From: Coriobacteriia bacterium
Lineage (GTDB): Bacteria; Actinomycetota; Coriobacteriia; Anaerosomatales; PALSA-660
NCBI GenBank assembly: GCA_003133285.1
Contig: PKWR01000037.1
Coordinates: 299 to 12,098, forward strand
DNA: 11,800 bases
Reading direction: 5' to 3'
Below the pieces are notes generated by a model, which worked only from the letters and a program-made list of their open reading frames with translations, was not told the DNA's origin and searched no databases. Shown here piece by piece: positions 1 through 6,273 of the stretch. The stretch's first letter is position 1. Every line of letters begins with the position of its first letter. The position numbers were made by a program, and so were the translations under genes.

Positions 1-110
1 TCGAACGCCACCAGGCGCGTGCACGCCCACACGAAGAAGACCAGGAAGGCCCCCCGAACGAACAACCGGGAGGTGACGACGTCGAGGACGCGACGGAGAC
101 GCTCACGCAT
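1..110 (-). CDS. 5' end of a membrane protein (partial), possibly a 4Fe-4S binding membrane protein
   Basis: Only the first 36 codons are inside the window; the gene continues past the left edge. It starts with ATG at 110-108. The N terminus is basic (MRERLRR) and is followed by a hydrophobic stretch (LFVRGAFLVFFVWACTRLVAF, residues about 16-36) that reads as a first transmembrane helix or signal anchor. No in-frame start lies closer upstream, and no strong Shine-Dalgarno is visible. It is transcribed away from the rubrerythrin gene at 256, so the two share the 111-255 intergenic region. The segment is vaguely reminiscent of NapH-like membrane proteins with 4Fe-4S clusters, but no cysteine motif is in view, so that is a guess. 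The open frame and membrane character are what the sequence shows. Confidence 0.5.
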   Translation of the reverse strand, partial: MRERLRRVLDVVTSRLFVRGAFLVFFVWACTRLVAF

Positions 111-172
111 GGAAAGACCGCTTTCGTCGGAGACGGGCTGCGTGCCGGCTACCGGACCGACGGTGCACAAGG

Positions 173-194
173 ATACGACAGCGACCGGTCGTAT
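173..194. promoter_or_regulatory. Palindromic operator candidate in the divergent promoter region
   Basis: A perfect inverted repeat ATACGAC-N8-GTCGTAT has 7-base arms at 173-179 and 188-194. Its right arm runs into a TATACT -10-like hexamer (192-197) on the plus strand. Its left arm overlaps a TATCCT hexamer (175-170) on the minus strand. The position between two divergent genes, overlapping both putative -10 elements, fits a transcription factor site controlling rubrerythrin and the left-hand gene. The factor is not identifiable from sequence. Confidence 0.45.
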
Positions 195-197
195 ACT
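192..197 (+). promoter_or_regulatory. Putative -10 element for the rubrerythrin gene
   Basis: TATACT matches the sigma-70 -10 consensus at 5 of 6 positions and lies about 59 bases before the rubrerythrin ATG. The -35 position (about 169-174, AAGGAT) does not resemble TTGACA, so an activator or a non-housekeeping sigma factor may be involved. A GC-rich hairpin (CCGCC/GGCGG, 208-221) would fall in the 5' leader. Confidence 0.35.
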
Positions 198-255
198 CCA
201 CACGAAGCCGCCGAGCGGCGGATCCGTCGCTCGCGCCCGATCGGGAGGACCCACC

Positions 256-786
256 ATGAAGATGTACCGGTGCCGCATCTGCGGCGAGACCTACCTCGGC
301 GCCGAGGCCCCGAGCCACTGCCCCTTCTGCGGCGCCCACCGCGACCTGATCGTGGACACCGCCGACTTCCCCGAAGACATCAACGTCGTCCAGCTCACCG
401 AGATCGAGCGCGCCGACCTCGACACCGCCGTCGAGCTCGAGCGATCCAACGCGCGGTTCTACCTGGCCATGGCCCGGCGTGACGACAACCGCAAGCTCGC
501 GAACGCCTACAAGCGTCTCGCCGCCGTCGAGACCGAGCACTGCTCGCTGTTCTGCAAGCTCTCCAAGCAGCCGAAGCCGGCCGACCTGCGCGAGCCGGGC
601 GACGAGTTGGGCTCGTGGGACGCCGACATCGACGAGTCCGCGCGCCGCGAGCACCGCGCCAGCGACCTGTACGCCGAGTTCGCGCAGCGCGCGACGTCGC
701 CGCGGCTGCTCGAGGTCTGGACGGCCGTCTCCGCGATCGAGGCCGACCACATCGAGCTCGACGCGCTCGCGAAGCGCTACATCTAA
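256..786 (+). CDS. Rubrerythrin with N-terminal rubredoxin domain (reverse rubrerythrin type)
   Basis: This 176-residue protein is a non-haem diiron peroxidase of the rubrerythrin family, a cytoplasmic enzyme that reduces hydrogen peroxide in anaerobes. The rubredoxin [Fe(SCys)4] domain comes first: C6-x2-C9 and C22-x2-C25. The ferritin-like four-helix domain follows (about 50-176), with E62 in ELERSNARFY, E92-x2-H95 (ETEH), E132 in REHRASDLY, and E162-x2-H165 (EADH). These give the expected pairs of diiron ligands. Classical rubrerythrin carries the rubredoxin domain at the C terminus, so the order here is that of reverse rubrerythrins. The ATG at 256 is chosen because GGGAGG at 243-248 stands 7 bases upstream and the protein then begins directly with the rubredoxin fold; the open frame extends further upstream only as non-homologous sequence. 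It is monocistronic, followed by a hairpin terminator. The electron donor is not encoded in this window. Confidence 0.92.
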   Translation: MKMYRCRICGETYLGAEAPSHCPFCGAHRDLIVDTADFPEDINVVQLTEIERADLDTAVELERSNARFYLAMARRDDNRKLANAYKRLAAVETEHCSLFCKLSKQPKPADLREPGDELGSWDADIDESARREHRASDLYAEFAQRATSPRLLEVWTAVSAIEADHIELDALAKRYI

Positions 787-808
787 CCGCACGCACCCTG
801 TGGACCGC

Positions 809-841
809 AAGCGCCCCGTGCCGTCCGGCATCGGGGCGCTT
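809..841. terminator. Bidirectional hairpin terminator between convergent genes
   Basis: AAGCGCCCCG at 809-818 pairs perfectly with CGGGGCGCTT at 832-841. Inside, TGCCG (819-823) pairs with CGGCA (826-830), leaving a TC loop and one bulged T. This is a long, very stable stem between the rubrerythrin stop (786) and the convergent permease stop (866). The AA/TT ends give a short U-run on each side, but there is no long U-tract, as is usual in high-GC actinobacteria. Confidence 0.75.
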
Positions 842-865
842 CGATGTGCGGCGTCGGGTCCGCCC

Positions 866-1678
866 CTAGGGCAGGTAGCTCACGATCCGGCTGCGCTTGA
901 AGACCCGCACGATGAGGTAGAGCAGCGCGGCGTCGACCAGTGCGAACAGCAGGGCCGTCGCGGCGATCAGTCCGGAGGACAGCACCATCAGGCCGCTCGC
1001 CTGAGCCGCCACCAGCCCGATGACCGGCAGGATCACCGACCCGCCGATCGCGTTGGCCTCCTGGAACCCGCGCGCCTTGGCCGAGATCAGGACGACGATC
1101 GAGATCACCAGCAGCGACACCGCGGGCACCAGCAGCAGCATCAACACCCACCAACTCGCGGTCGGGAAGAACAGCTGCCCGACGACCGGGATCCCGAGCA
1201 GATCGACGATCGCGGTGTAGACCGCGAAGCAGCCCCAGGTGAAGACGATGGTGGGGACGAACGCCGCGGAGATCTTGCCGACGACCAGCTCCGAGTCGGA
1301 CACGGGCGTGTAGAGCAGCCCCTCGAGCGTGCGCCGCTCCTTCTCCCCGGCGAAGCTGTTCGCCGCTACCACGGTCGATACCATGACGGGCACGAGCAGG
1401 AAGAACCCGGCGAACAGGTAGACGATCGCGACGTACGCCGCGCGTCCGGCCGAGGTCAGGTGCGGGATCGCCGGTATCGCCGAGTCGGGGAACCCCGAGA
1501 GGAAGCCCTGCAGCCCCTCCACCGACCCCGGCGTCAGGCGTAGCGCCAGCAGGAACAGCGACGGGTAGCCCACCACTACGACGAGCGGGACGATGATCAG
1601 CGGGACGACGAGCTGCGCGGTCGAGAACGTCTCGCGCATGTCCTTCGTGGCGACGGTCCACGCACGGCTCCAGCGCAT
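866..1678 (-). CDS. ABC-2 type transporter permease (NatB-like)
   Basis: This 270-residue integral membrane protein is the last gene of the padR operon. The start reads MRWSRAWTVATKDMRE, the typical amphipathic N terminus of ABC-2 permeases. Hydrophobic segments follow at about 23-48, 85-115, 140-165, 180-205, 210-235 and 235-260. The motif FAGEKERRTLEGLLYTPVS between the second and third membrane segments is characteristic of the NatB/ABC-2 export group. The ATG at 1678 immediately follows the stop of the upstream ATPase gene (TAGATG), so translation is probably coupled and the two proteins should form one transporter. The substrate is unknown: relatives export sodium, drugs, polysaccharides or peptides. 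The gene ends in front of the 809-841 hairpin. Confidence 0.85.
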   Translation of the reverse strand: MRWSRAWTVATKDMRETFSTAQLVVPLIIVPLVVVVGYPSLFLLALRLTPGSVEGLQGFLSGFPDSAIPAIPHLTSAGRAAYVAIVYLFAGFFLLVPVMVSTVVAANSFAGEKERRTLEGLLYTPVSDSELVVGKISAAFVPTIVFTWGCFAVYTAIVDLLGIPVVGQLFFPTASWWVLMLLLVPAVSLLVISIVVLISAKARGFQEANAIGGSVILPVIGLVAAQASGLMVLSSGLIAATALLFALVDAALLYLIVRVFKRSRIVSYLP

Positions 1679-2638
1679 CTAGACCGCCTGCCTCTCGGCC
1701 GGCGCCTGGTGGTTGCCCACGAGCGCGAGGTACGCCTCCTGAAGCGTCGGGGGCTCCTCGGCGACGCCGAGGAGGTCGAACGGCAGCGCGACCACGCCGC
1801 GCACGAACGACGGCACGGCGCCCTCCTCGATCAGGTCGGCCGCGAAGCCGCCATCGAGACAGAGGACCTCCTTCACGCCGGGCAGCGCCGAGAGGTCGGC
1901 GGCGGTCATCGGCGAGCCGGCAGCGGGGGTCACACGTACCCGCACACGCGGGACCGCCGCACGGGCGACCTGTTCCGGCGGACCCGCGGCGCGGATGCGG
2001 CCACCGTCGAGCACCGCGACGCCCGTGCACACGCCTTCCATCTCGTCCAAGCGGTGCGACGTGATGAAGAACGTGGTGTGCGCCTCCCGGCTGACGCGGG
2101 TGATGTAGGTCATCAGCTCGTGCGAGGCCTCGGGGTCCAGCCCCGCGGTGGGTTCGTCGAGGTACACGAGCCGCGGGCGGGCCACGAGGGCGCGCGCGAT
2201 AAGCAGCTTCTGCTTCATGCCCTTCGAGAAGCGCTCGACGCGCTCCCCGCCCCGGCCGGTGAGCCCGAACATCTCGAGCAGCTCGTCGGCGCGCGACCGC
2301 GACGACGGCGTGTCCATGCCGTAGAGGCGACCGAACGACGCCAGGTTCTCGCGAGCGCTCAACCTCTCGTAGAGGTTGGTGTCCGTCTGTACGCCGACCT
2401 GAGGTCGAACCGCCTCAGCCTCGCGTCGAAGGTCACGCCCGAGCACCTCGAGCTTCGTGACCGAGGTCGGATCGAGGACGCCGTTGAGGATGCGGACCGT
2501 CGTGGTCTTGCCGGCGCCGTTGGGCCCGAGGAGGCCGAACACGGCACCGCGCGCGATGGTGAGGTCGACGGAATCGAGCGCGACCAGCGGGCCGAACGAC
2601 CTGGACAGCCCGCTGACCTCTATCGCCGGCCCGTCCAT
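1679..2638 (-). CDS. ABC transporter ATP-binding protein (second ATPase of the operon)
   Basis: This protein of about 319 residues is a cytoplasmic ATPase that would power the NatB-like permease encoded just downstream. It carries a Walker A motif GPNGAGKTT (38-46), a Q-loop glutamine (Q84, GVQTD), a signature motif FSKGMKQ (137-143), Walker B LVYLDEP (157-163, E162 catalytic) and a switch histidine in TSHRLDEME (H195). Residues about 225-319 form the extra C-terminal domain typical of drug/NatA-like exporters, ending in EEPPTLQEAYLALVG. The start is uncertain. ATG 2638 gives a protein opening right at the ABC domain, but its GGGGGGAG is directly adjacent. GTG at 2659 adds seven residues and has AAGGAG 11 bases upstream. 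ATG 2692 would overlap the preceding permease gene by 28 bases. The function as an ABC export ATPase is secure; the substrate is not. Confidence 0.9.
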   Translation of the reverse strand: MDGPAIEVSGLSRSFGPLVALDSVDLTIARGAVFGLLGPNGAGKTTTVRILNGVLDPTSVTKLEVLGRDLRREAEAVRPQVGVQTDTNLYERLSARENLASFGRLYGMDTPSSRSRADELLEMFGLTGRGGERVERFSKGMKQKLLIARALVARPRLVYLDEPTAGLDPEASHELMTYITRVSREAHTTFFITSHRLDEMEGVCTGVAVLDGGRIRAAGPPEQVARAAVPRVRVRVTPAAGSPMTAADLSALPGVKEVLCLDGGFAADLIEEGAVPSFVRGVVALPFDLLGVAEEPPTLQEAYLALVGNHQAPAERQAV

Positions 2639-2664
2639 CTCCCCCCGCGCGTCCGTCACGTCCT

Positions 2665-3432
2665 CTACAGCTCCTTCGTCCGGAATGCCCATGCCGCGAG
2701 CGCGACGAGCACGCACGACAGTGCCAGTGATGTCACCACGGGCCACAGTATCGCCGATTCCTTGCCGGCGGCCAGCACCATGGGGGCGTTCGCCAGGCCG
2801 ACGGGCGAGTATGTGGCCAACGGCTCCCAGAGCCCGGCGATCGAGATGAGGGCGAAGACCCCGAGCCCGATGCCCGCCGCGCCGGCCTGCGAGCCCAGCA
2901 GCGACGAGAGCAGCGTCATGATCGCGATGAACAGCACCCCGAACGCCAGCCACGCCATCGCCGACGACCACAGCGGCCCGCCGGCGGCCTTGCCGAAGAC
3001 CAGCGCCGTCCCGCCCCACGTCACCAGCGTGCCCACGGTGACGGCCACGGCCAGGAACACCGAGTGGACCAACGCCTTGGCGACGACGAACGCCGTGCGC
3101 GAGACGGGCTTGGTCAGGACCAGCACCGCCGTGCCGCTCTTGCGCTCGCCCGATATGAGTCCGCCGTAGATGATGATCACGGCGAACAGCACGATCTGCG
3201 TCAGGTTCTTCGCCCACTGGGCGTAGGAGTCCAGGTAGGTCGGCTTCGGGATGGCCTTGAGGATGGCCGCGGCCTGGGAGCCGCCTACCGCGCCGATGAT
3301 CTCGGGCGTGTACTTGGCCAGCAGCGGTCCCGTGAGTGCGAACATCAGCAGCATGCCGGGCAGCACCCAGATCCTCCACGTGCGCACGATCTCCGTCGCT
3401 TCCTTGCGGACGAACGCCGAGAACCCGTTCAC
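2665..3432 (-). CDS. ABC-2 type transporter permease (first permease of the operon)
   Basis: This 255-residue membrane protein has about six transmembrane segments, roughly at residues 19-37, 74-95, 118-142, 155-178, 185-208 and 228-250. Between segments two and three lies GLISGERKSGTAVLVLTKPVSR, resembling the EG-loop of NosY/ABC-2 permeases. It begins with GTG at 3432-3430, which overlaps the TGA of the upstream ATPase gene as GTGA, and GGAGG lies about 9 bases upstream. The longer open frame upstream of this GTG is the shadow of the ATPase gene. It should pair with the ATPase at 3429-4358. The order of the operon (ATPase, permease, ATPase, permease) suggests two separate transporters or one hetero-tetrameric complex; which cannot be decided from sequence. 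Confidence 0.87.
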   Translation of the reverse strand: MNGFSAFVRKEATEIVRTWRIWVLPGMLLMFALTGPLLAKYTPEIIGAVGGSQAAAILKAIPKPTYLDSYAQWAKNLTQIVLFAVIIIYGGLISGERKSGTAVLVLTKPVSRTAFVVAKALVHSVFLAVAVTVGTLVTWGGTALVFGKAAGGPLWSSAMAWLAFGVLFIAIMTLLSSLLGSQAGAAGIGLGVFALISIAGLWEPLATYSPVGLANAPMVLAAGKESAILWPVVTSLALSCVLVALAAWAFRTKEL

Positions 3433-4358
3433 TGCTGCCCCCCTCCGACCAGTTGCACGAACACTTCCTCGAGCCCCATCTCGCCCGCTTCCATCCTCAG
3501 CAGCGGCAGCTTGCGCGCCGCGACCATCGCGGGGACCTCGCGCGACGCGACCCCCGCGTCGCTGACCGTGACCGAGATGGTGCCGTTCGTGTCGCGCTCG
3601 ACCTTCGTCGCCCACTCCATGCGGCCGATGGCCTCCGCGAGCTCGTCAGCGCCCTCACCGACCTCGATGACGACCTTCTCCGCGCCGTAGCGCGCCTTCA
3701 GCTCGTCGATCGGCGCCTGCACGACCACGCGGCCCCGGTCCAGGATCGCGACCGTGTCGCAGATGCGCTCCACGTCGGCGAGGATGTGCGTCGAGAAGAA
3801 CACCGTCGTGCGCCCGCGCAGCGACTGCAGCATGTCGAGCACTTCCTTGCGCCCCATCGGGTCGAGCGCGCTGGTCGGCTCGTCGAGCATGAGCAGCCTC
3901 GGCGCGTTGATGAGCGCCTGCGCGACGCCGAGCCGCTGCTTCATGCCGCGCGAGTACCCGCCGATCCGCGTGGTGACTCCGGTGAGGCCCGCCAGCTCGA
4001 GCAGGACGCCGGTGCGCTCGTCGAGCACCTTGCGGCCGATCCCGAACAGCCCTCCGGCGAAGTGCAGGAACTCCTCGGCGGTCATCCACTCGTAAAAGCC
4101 GGGCACGTCCGGCAGGAAGCCGATGTCCGCCCGCACCGCGTTGTCGGCGGTCGCGACGTCGTGCCCGAGCACGCGCACAGTGCCCTTGGTCGGGCGCGCG
4201 AGCCCGGTCAGGATGCGCAGCGTGGTCGTCTTGCCCGCCCCGTTCGGCCCGAGGAACCCGAAGATCGACCCCTCCTCGACCTGCAGGTCGACGCGGTCCA
4301 GCGCCCGCTTGTGGCCGTAGGTCTTGGTCAGTCGGCGTATCTCGACAGCCGCGCTCAT
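3429..4358 (-). CDS. ABC transporter ATP-binding protein (first ATPase of the operon)
   Basis: This 309-residue ATPase has Walker A GPNGAGKTT (37-45), signature YSRGMKQ (135-141), Walker B LLMLDEP (155-161, E160 catalytic) and switch histidine H191 in FFSTHILAD. At the Q-loop position it reads IGFLPDVPGFYEWMT, with proline instead of glutamine; this LPE/LPD variant is common in CcmA/drug-export-like ATPases. The C-terminal 90 residues form an accessory domain ending in GLEEVFVQLVGG, as in DrrA/YhaQ-type exporters. The ATG at 4358 overlaps the stop of the PLDc_N-like gene as ATGA, and its own TGA overlaps the permease GTG. It probably energises the permease at 2665-3432. Substrate unknown. Confidence 0.9.
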   Translation of the reverse strand: MSAAVEIRRLTKTYGHKRALDRVDLQVEEGSIFGFLGPNGAGKTTTLRILTGLARPTKGTVRVLGHDVATADNAVRADIGFLPDVPGFYEWMTAEEFLHFAGGLFGIGRKVLDERTGVLLELAGLTGVTTRIGGYSRGMKQRLGVAQALINAPRLLMLDEPTSALDPMGRKEVLDMLQSLRGRTTVFFSTHILADVERICDTVAILDRGRVVVQAPIDELKARYGAEKVVIEVGEGADELAEAIGRMEWATKVERDTNGTISVTVSDAGVASREVPAMVAARKLPLLRMEAGEMGLEEVFVQLVGGGQQ

Positions 4359-4678
4359 CGCGATTCAGCGTCCTTCCGGGCACCGTAGAGCGCGTCCGCC
4401 GCGTTCTCGGCACGCGCCGTGGCCGGGCGCTGCGGCGCGACCTCGACCACCGGCGCCGGCTTGCGGCCCACCACGAAGTAGAGGATCGCGCCGAGCGTCG
4501 AGATGAACAGGATGATGGCGACCCAGATCCACTTGTTCGAGATCGTGAGCTGGTCGACCGGGCGACGGTAGAGGTCCACGAACGCGAACACGTCGAGCAC
4601 CACCTGCACCACGATGAGCACGCCCAGCGCCGCGAGTCCCCACGCCGGTAGCGCCGCCAAAGCCTCGAACCCCTTCAT
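4355..4678 (-). CDS. Small PLDc_N-like membrane protein
   Basis: This 107-residue protein has two predicted transmembrane helices, at about residues 12-37 and 50-71, and a charged cytoplasmic tail (about 72-107). The stretch VDLYRRPVDQ...KWIWVAIILFISTLGAILYFVVGRK matches the pattern of the PLDc_N domain, the membrane region found before phospholipase D domains in cardiolipin synthases and also in stand-alone small proteins. No HKD catalytic motif is present, so it is not a phospholipase. The start is ATG 4678, preceded by GGGGAG with 6 bases of spacing; it overlaps the upstream stop by one base (TGATG), and its own stop overlaps the ATPase start as ATGA. Its location inside the export operon suggests an accessory or membrane-sensing role (inference). 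Confidence 0.82.
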   Translation of the reverse strand: MKGFEALAALPAWGLAALGVLIVVQVVLDVFAFVDLYRRPVDQLTISNKWIWVAIILFISTLGAILYFVVGRKPAPVVEVAPQRPATARAENAADALYGARKDAESR

Positions 4679-5652
4679 CACACACTCCCCTTCTTCGATG
4701 TCCCGTCCAAGTCGCGCCGCATCTCCGCAGCCCGACCGATCCGTGCGAGGGTCACGAGCATCACGAACGTCAGCACCAGGCCAGCGGCCATCACCGGCAG
4801 CAGGACGCCGATGTCGCTCGCGCCGTACGCCGTGGCGACCGCCTGTGCGTACGCCGCGGTAGAGATCGAGCAGAGCAGCATCGCCAGTGCGCCGGCTGCC
4901 ACGCGCAGCAGCGGCGGGCGGCGGCGCAGCCAGGCGCTCCCCAGGATCGCCAGACCGATCAGCGTCATGATGACCGGCAGGATCAGCGCCGACTCCTTCG
5001 AGTCGAAGCGGTCCGGTGCGCCGCTGATGCCCCAGTGGACCGCGACCTGCGCCGGCAACGCGCTCTGGAACAGCGCGACGAGCGTCACCAGCGCGAGGGT
5101 CATCAGCACGGGCAGGACGGCGGAGACTGCCAGCCACCGGTCCGGTACCGACTCGAAGGGGGTGTCCTCGTCGTCGGGCTTGATGAGGCAGAGCTTGACG
5201 GCGACCGCACCGAGGTTGAGGTCCCAGCCCAGGCCGAACACGCGCGGCACCAGGATGTTCGGGTTCATCGGGTCCCACCAGCGCATCGCGACGCGCTCTG
5301 CCGTTGGCACGCGCAGCTCGTATGGCATCCCAAGCAAGGTGCCGGCGAGCGGCGAGCGACCGTCGCGGGACTCCGGCGTCGACGGCGCCGGACCGGAGAC
5401 CACGTCGGCGCACTGCGCCGCGAGCGCCTCGGGAGGTCCGAGCTCGGCGAGGATGCGCGTCACGTCGGCGGCGGTGCCCGCCGTGCCGGCGAGCTGCTCG
5501 TAGACGTGCGCCCGAAGGTCGTCGACCGTCTCCTCGCACTCGTCCGCGGCGGCCACGAGCAGCGCACCGTGCACCCGTGCGAAGTAGGTCTCGACCAGCT
5601 CGGCCGACTCGGGGGTCAGCCCGCCCGCCGCCTCGCGCTCCTGCGGATTCAT
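4678..5652 (-). CDS. HAAS-like / DUF1648 multi-domain membrane protein
   Basis: This 324-residue protein has a soluble N-terminal region of about 15-82 that fits the HAAS/DUF1700 pattern, a helical domain ending in ILAELGPPEALAAQ and often found in products of genes next to PadR regulators. A middle segment (NILVPRVFGLGWDLNLG, about 132-148) recalls DUF5808. Next comes a DUF1648-like part in which PAQVAVHWGISGAPDRFDSK (about 200-219) sits between membrane helices. Likely transmembrane segments are at about 174-197, 222-241, 248-268 and 280-303. The ATG at 5652 overlaps the padR stop as ATGA, so the two are probably translationally coupled. The exact function is unknown. HAAS proteins are thought to act as partners or sensors in PadR-controlled export and stress operons (inference). 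Domain assignments are from memory of motifs. Confidence 0.75.
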   Translation of the reverse strand: MNPQEREAAGGLTPESAELVETYFARVHGALLVAAADECEETVDDLRAHVYEQLAGTAGTAADVTRILAELGPPEALAAQCADVVSGPAPSTPESRDGRSPLAGTLLGMPYELRVPTAERVAMRWWDPMNPNILVPRVFGLGWDLNLGAVAVKLCLIKPDDEDTPFESVPDRWLAVSAVLPVLMTLALVTLVALFQSALPAQVAVHWGISGAPDRFDSKESALILPVIMTLIGLAILGSAWLRRRPPLLRVAAGALAMLLCSISTAAYAQAVATAYGASDIGVLLPVMAAGLVLTFVMLVTLARIGRAAEMRRDLDGTSKKGSV

Positions 5653-5996
5653 CGTGCCGCCCCCTCTCCGAGCAGGTCGTCCATCGCATCCGTGACGCCG
5701 TCCCACGCCTTGGCCATCGCGGCGAACTCGATGCCGCCCTCGGTCGAGAGCCGGTAGTACTTGCGGGGCGGCCCCACCGGCGACTCGCGCCACACGGAGT
5801 CGATCAGCCCCGACTTCTTGAGCCGGGAGAGCAGCGGGTACACGGTTCCGGCGCTGATCGCGAGTCCCGGATGCGACGCGAGCCGCTCGACGATCTCGCC
5901 CCCGTACGCCTCGCCGGAGTGCAGCAGCGCCAGGATCGCCAGCTCGACGACCCCCTTGCGAAACTGCGAAAGTCGGCTGTCGGTCTCGTTCCCCAT
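5649..5996 (-). CDS. PadR family transcriptional regulator
   Basis: This 115-residue protein is a winged-helix DNA-binding protein of the short PadR class. Diagnostic motifs are QFRKGVVELAILALL (11-25), YGGEIVERL (31-39), SAGTVYPLLSRLKKSGLI (48-65, recognition helix and wing) and GPPRKYYRLSTEGG (75-88), followed by a C-terminal dimerisation helix. Members are usually repressors that dissociate when a small molecule or signal binds, and they commonly control adjacent efflux transporters. The start ATG at 5996 is supported by GAGGAG six bases upstream. It is the first gene of the operon that continues with the HAAS-like, PLDc_N-like and two ABC transporter gene pairs; autoregulation through the 6027-6058 repeats is likely (inference). 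Confidence 0.95.
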   Translation of the reverse strand: MGNETDSRLSQFRKGVVELAILALLHSGEAYGGEIVERLASHPGLAISAGTVYPLLSRLKKSGLIDSVWRESPVGPPRKYYRLSTEGGIEFAAMAKAWDGVTDAMDDLLGEGAAR

Positions 5997-6026
5997 CGCG
6001 TGCTCCTCATGCCGTCGAATCTCGTT

Positions 6027-6058
6027 GCGTGTATCACCTGCTTCCTTGTATCACACGC
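6027..6058 (-). promoter_or_regulatory. Candidate PadR operator: direct and inverted repeats
   Basis: On the minus strand GTGATACA occurs twice (6054-6047 and 6037-6030) with starts 17 bases apart. The outer bases form a perfect inverted repeat, GCGTGT (6027-6032) with ACACGC (6053-6058). The element lies 31-62 bases before the padR start codon and covers the likely -10 and transcription start, as expected for a repressor site. PadR sites are often ATGT/ACAT-like palindromes; this differs somewhat, so the regulator assignment is inference. Confidence 0.5.
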
Positions 6059-6073
6059 TAGTTGGTGACGCAA
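6045..6073 (-). promoter_or_regulatory. Putative padR operon promoter
   Basis: Reading leftward, TTGCGT (6073-6068) and TACAAG (6050-6045) stand 17 bases apart and match the sigma-70 -35 and -10 consensus at 3/6 and 4/6 positions. Transcription would begin near 6038, inside the repeat element. This is a modest match, chosen mainly for spacing and location. Confidence 0.35.
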
Positions 6074-6212
6074 GGTACCACGACGATTCTTGCTTCTGCG
6101 ATCGGATGAGTGATCTGGCGGCGCAGTGGGACCGGTGTGGTCGAGCCAAGTGGCGTCGATGGTTCCGCAGGAAGAGCGGCGGTGAGCGCTGCGGGCATCG
6201 ATTGCGAGCACA

Positions 6213-6235
6213 GGTCGAGACCGAAGGGCTCGACC
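6213..6235 (-). terminator. Weak terminator candidate after the glycosyltransferase gene
   Basis: GGTCGAG (6213-6219) pairs perfectly with CTCGACC (6229-6235) across a 9-base loop in which CC and GG can pair further. It lies about 40 bases beyond the glycosyltransferase stop codon. No U-tract follows, so this could simply be a hairpin. Confidence 0.3.
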
Positions 6236-6273
6236 GTCGTGCGAGCCTCGATGATCGCGGTGCTCGCCGCCAG

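Larger units (their letters stand above)
5997..6273. other. Intergenic region between padR and the glycosyltransferase gene
   Basis: These 277 bases contain no convincing gene. The part nearest padR (5997-6073) holds its leader, repeats and promoter. The rest (6074-6273) shows only one notable structure, the GGTCGAG/CTCGACC hairpin at 6213-6235. Short open frames crossing it on either strand show no family resemblance and have no good ribosome binding site. Confidence 0.6.

Noticed and set aside
208..221. CCGCC/GGCGG hairpin in the rubrerythrin leader as a riboswitch or terminator
   Set aside because: A five-base stem in GC-rich DNA is expected by chance; no conserved riboswitch elements are visible.
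103..831. 242-codon minus-strand open frame opposite rubrerythrin
   Set aside because: Antisense shadow of the rubrerythrin gene; it would also cross the strong 809-841 hairpin and has no domain.
479..1543. 354-codon open frame on the plus strand across rubrerythrin and the permease
   Set aside because: It overlaps two well-supported genes in other frames, and its translation is a low-complexity mix of R, S, T and then D, E, Q, H, typical of a shadow frame in high-GC DNA.
1709..3169. 486-codon plus-strand open frame opposite the ABC genes
   Set aside because: Its translation is rich in R, H, D and E without any domain and is antisense to ATPase and permease genes with intact motifs.
2639..3379. 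N-terminal extension of the second ATPase to a 566-residue protein
   Set aside because: The extra part is the permease gene read in the wrong frame; the ABC domain starts directly after ATG 2638.
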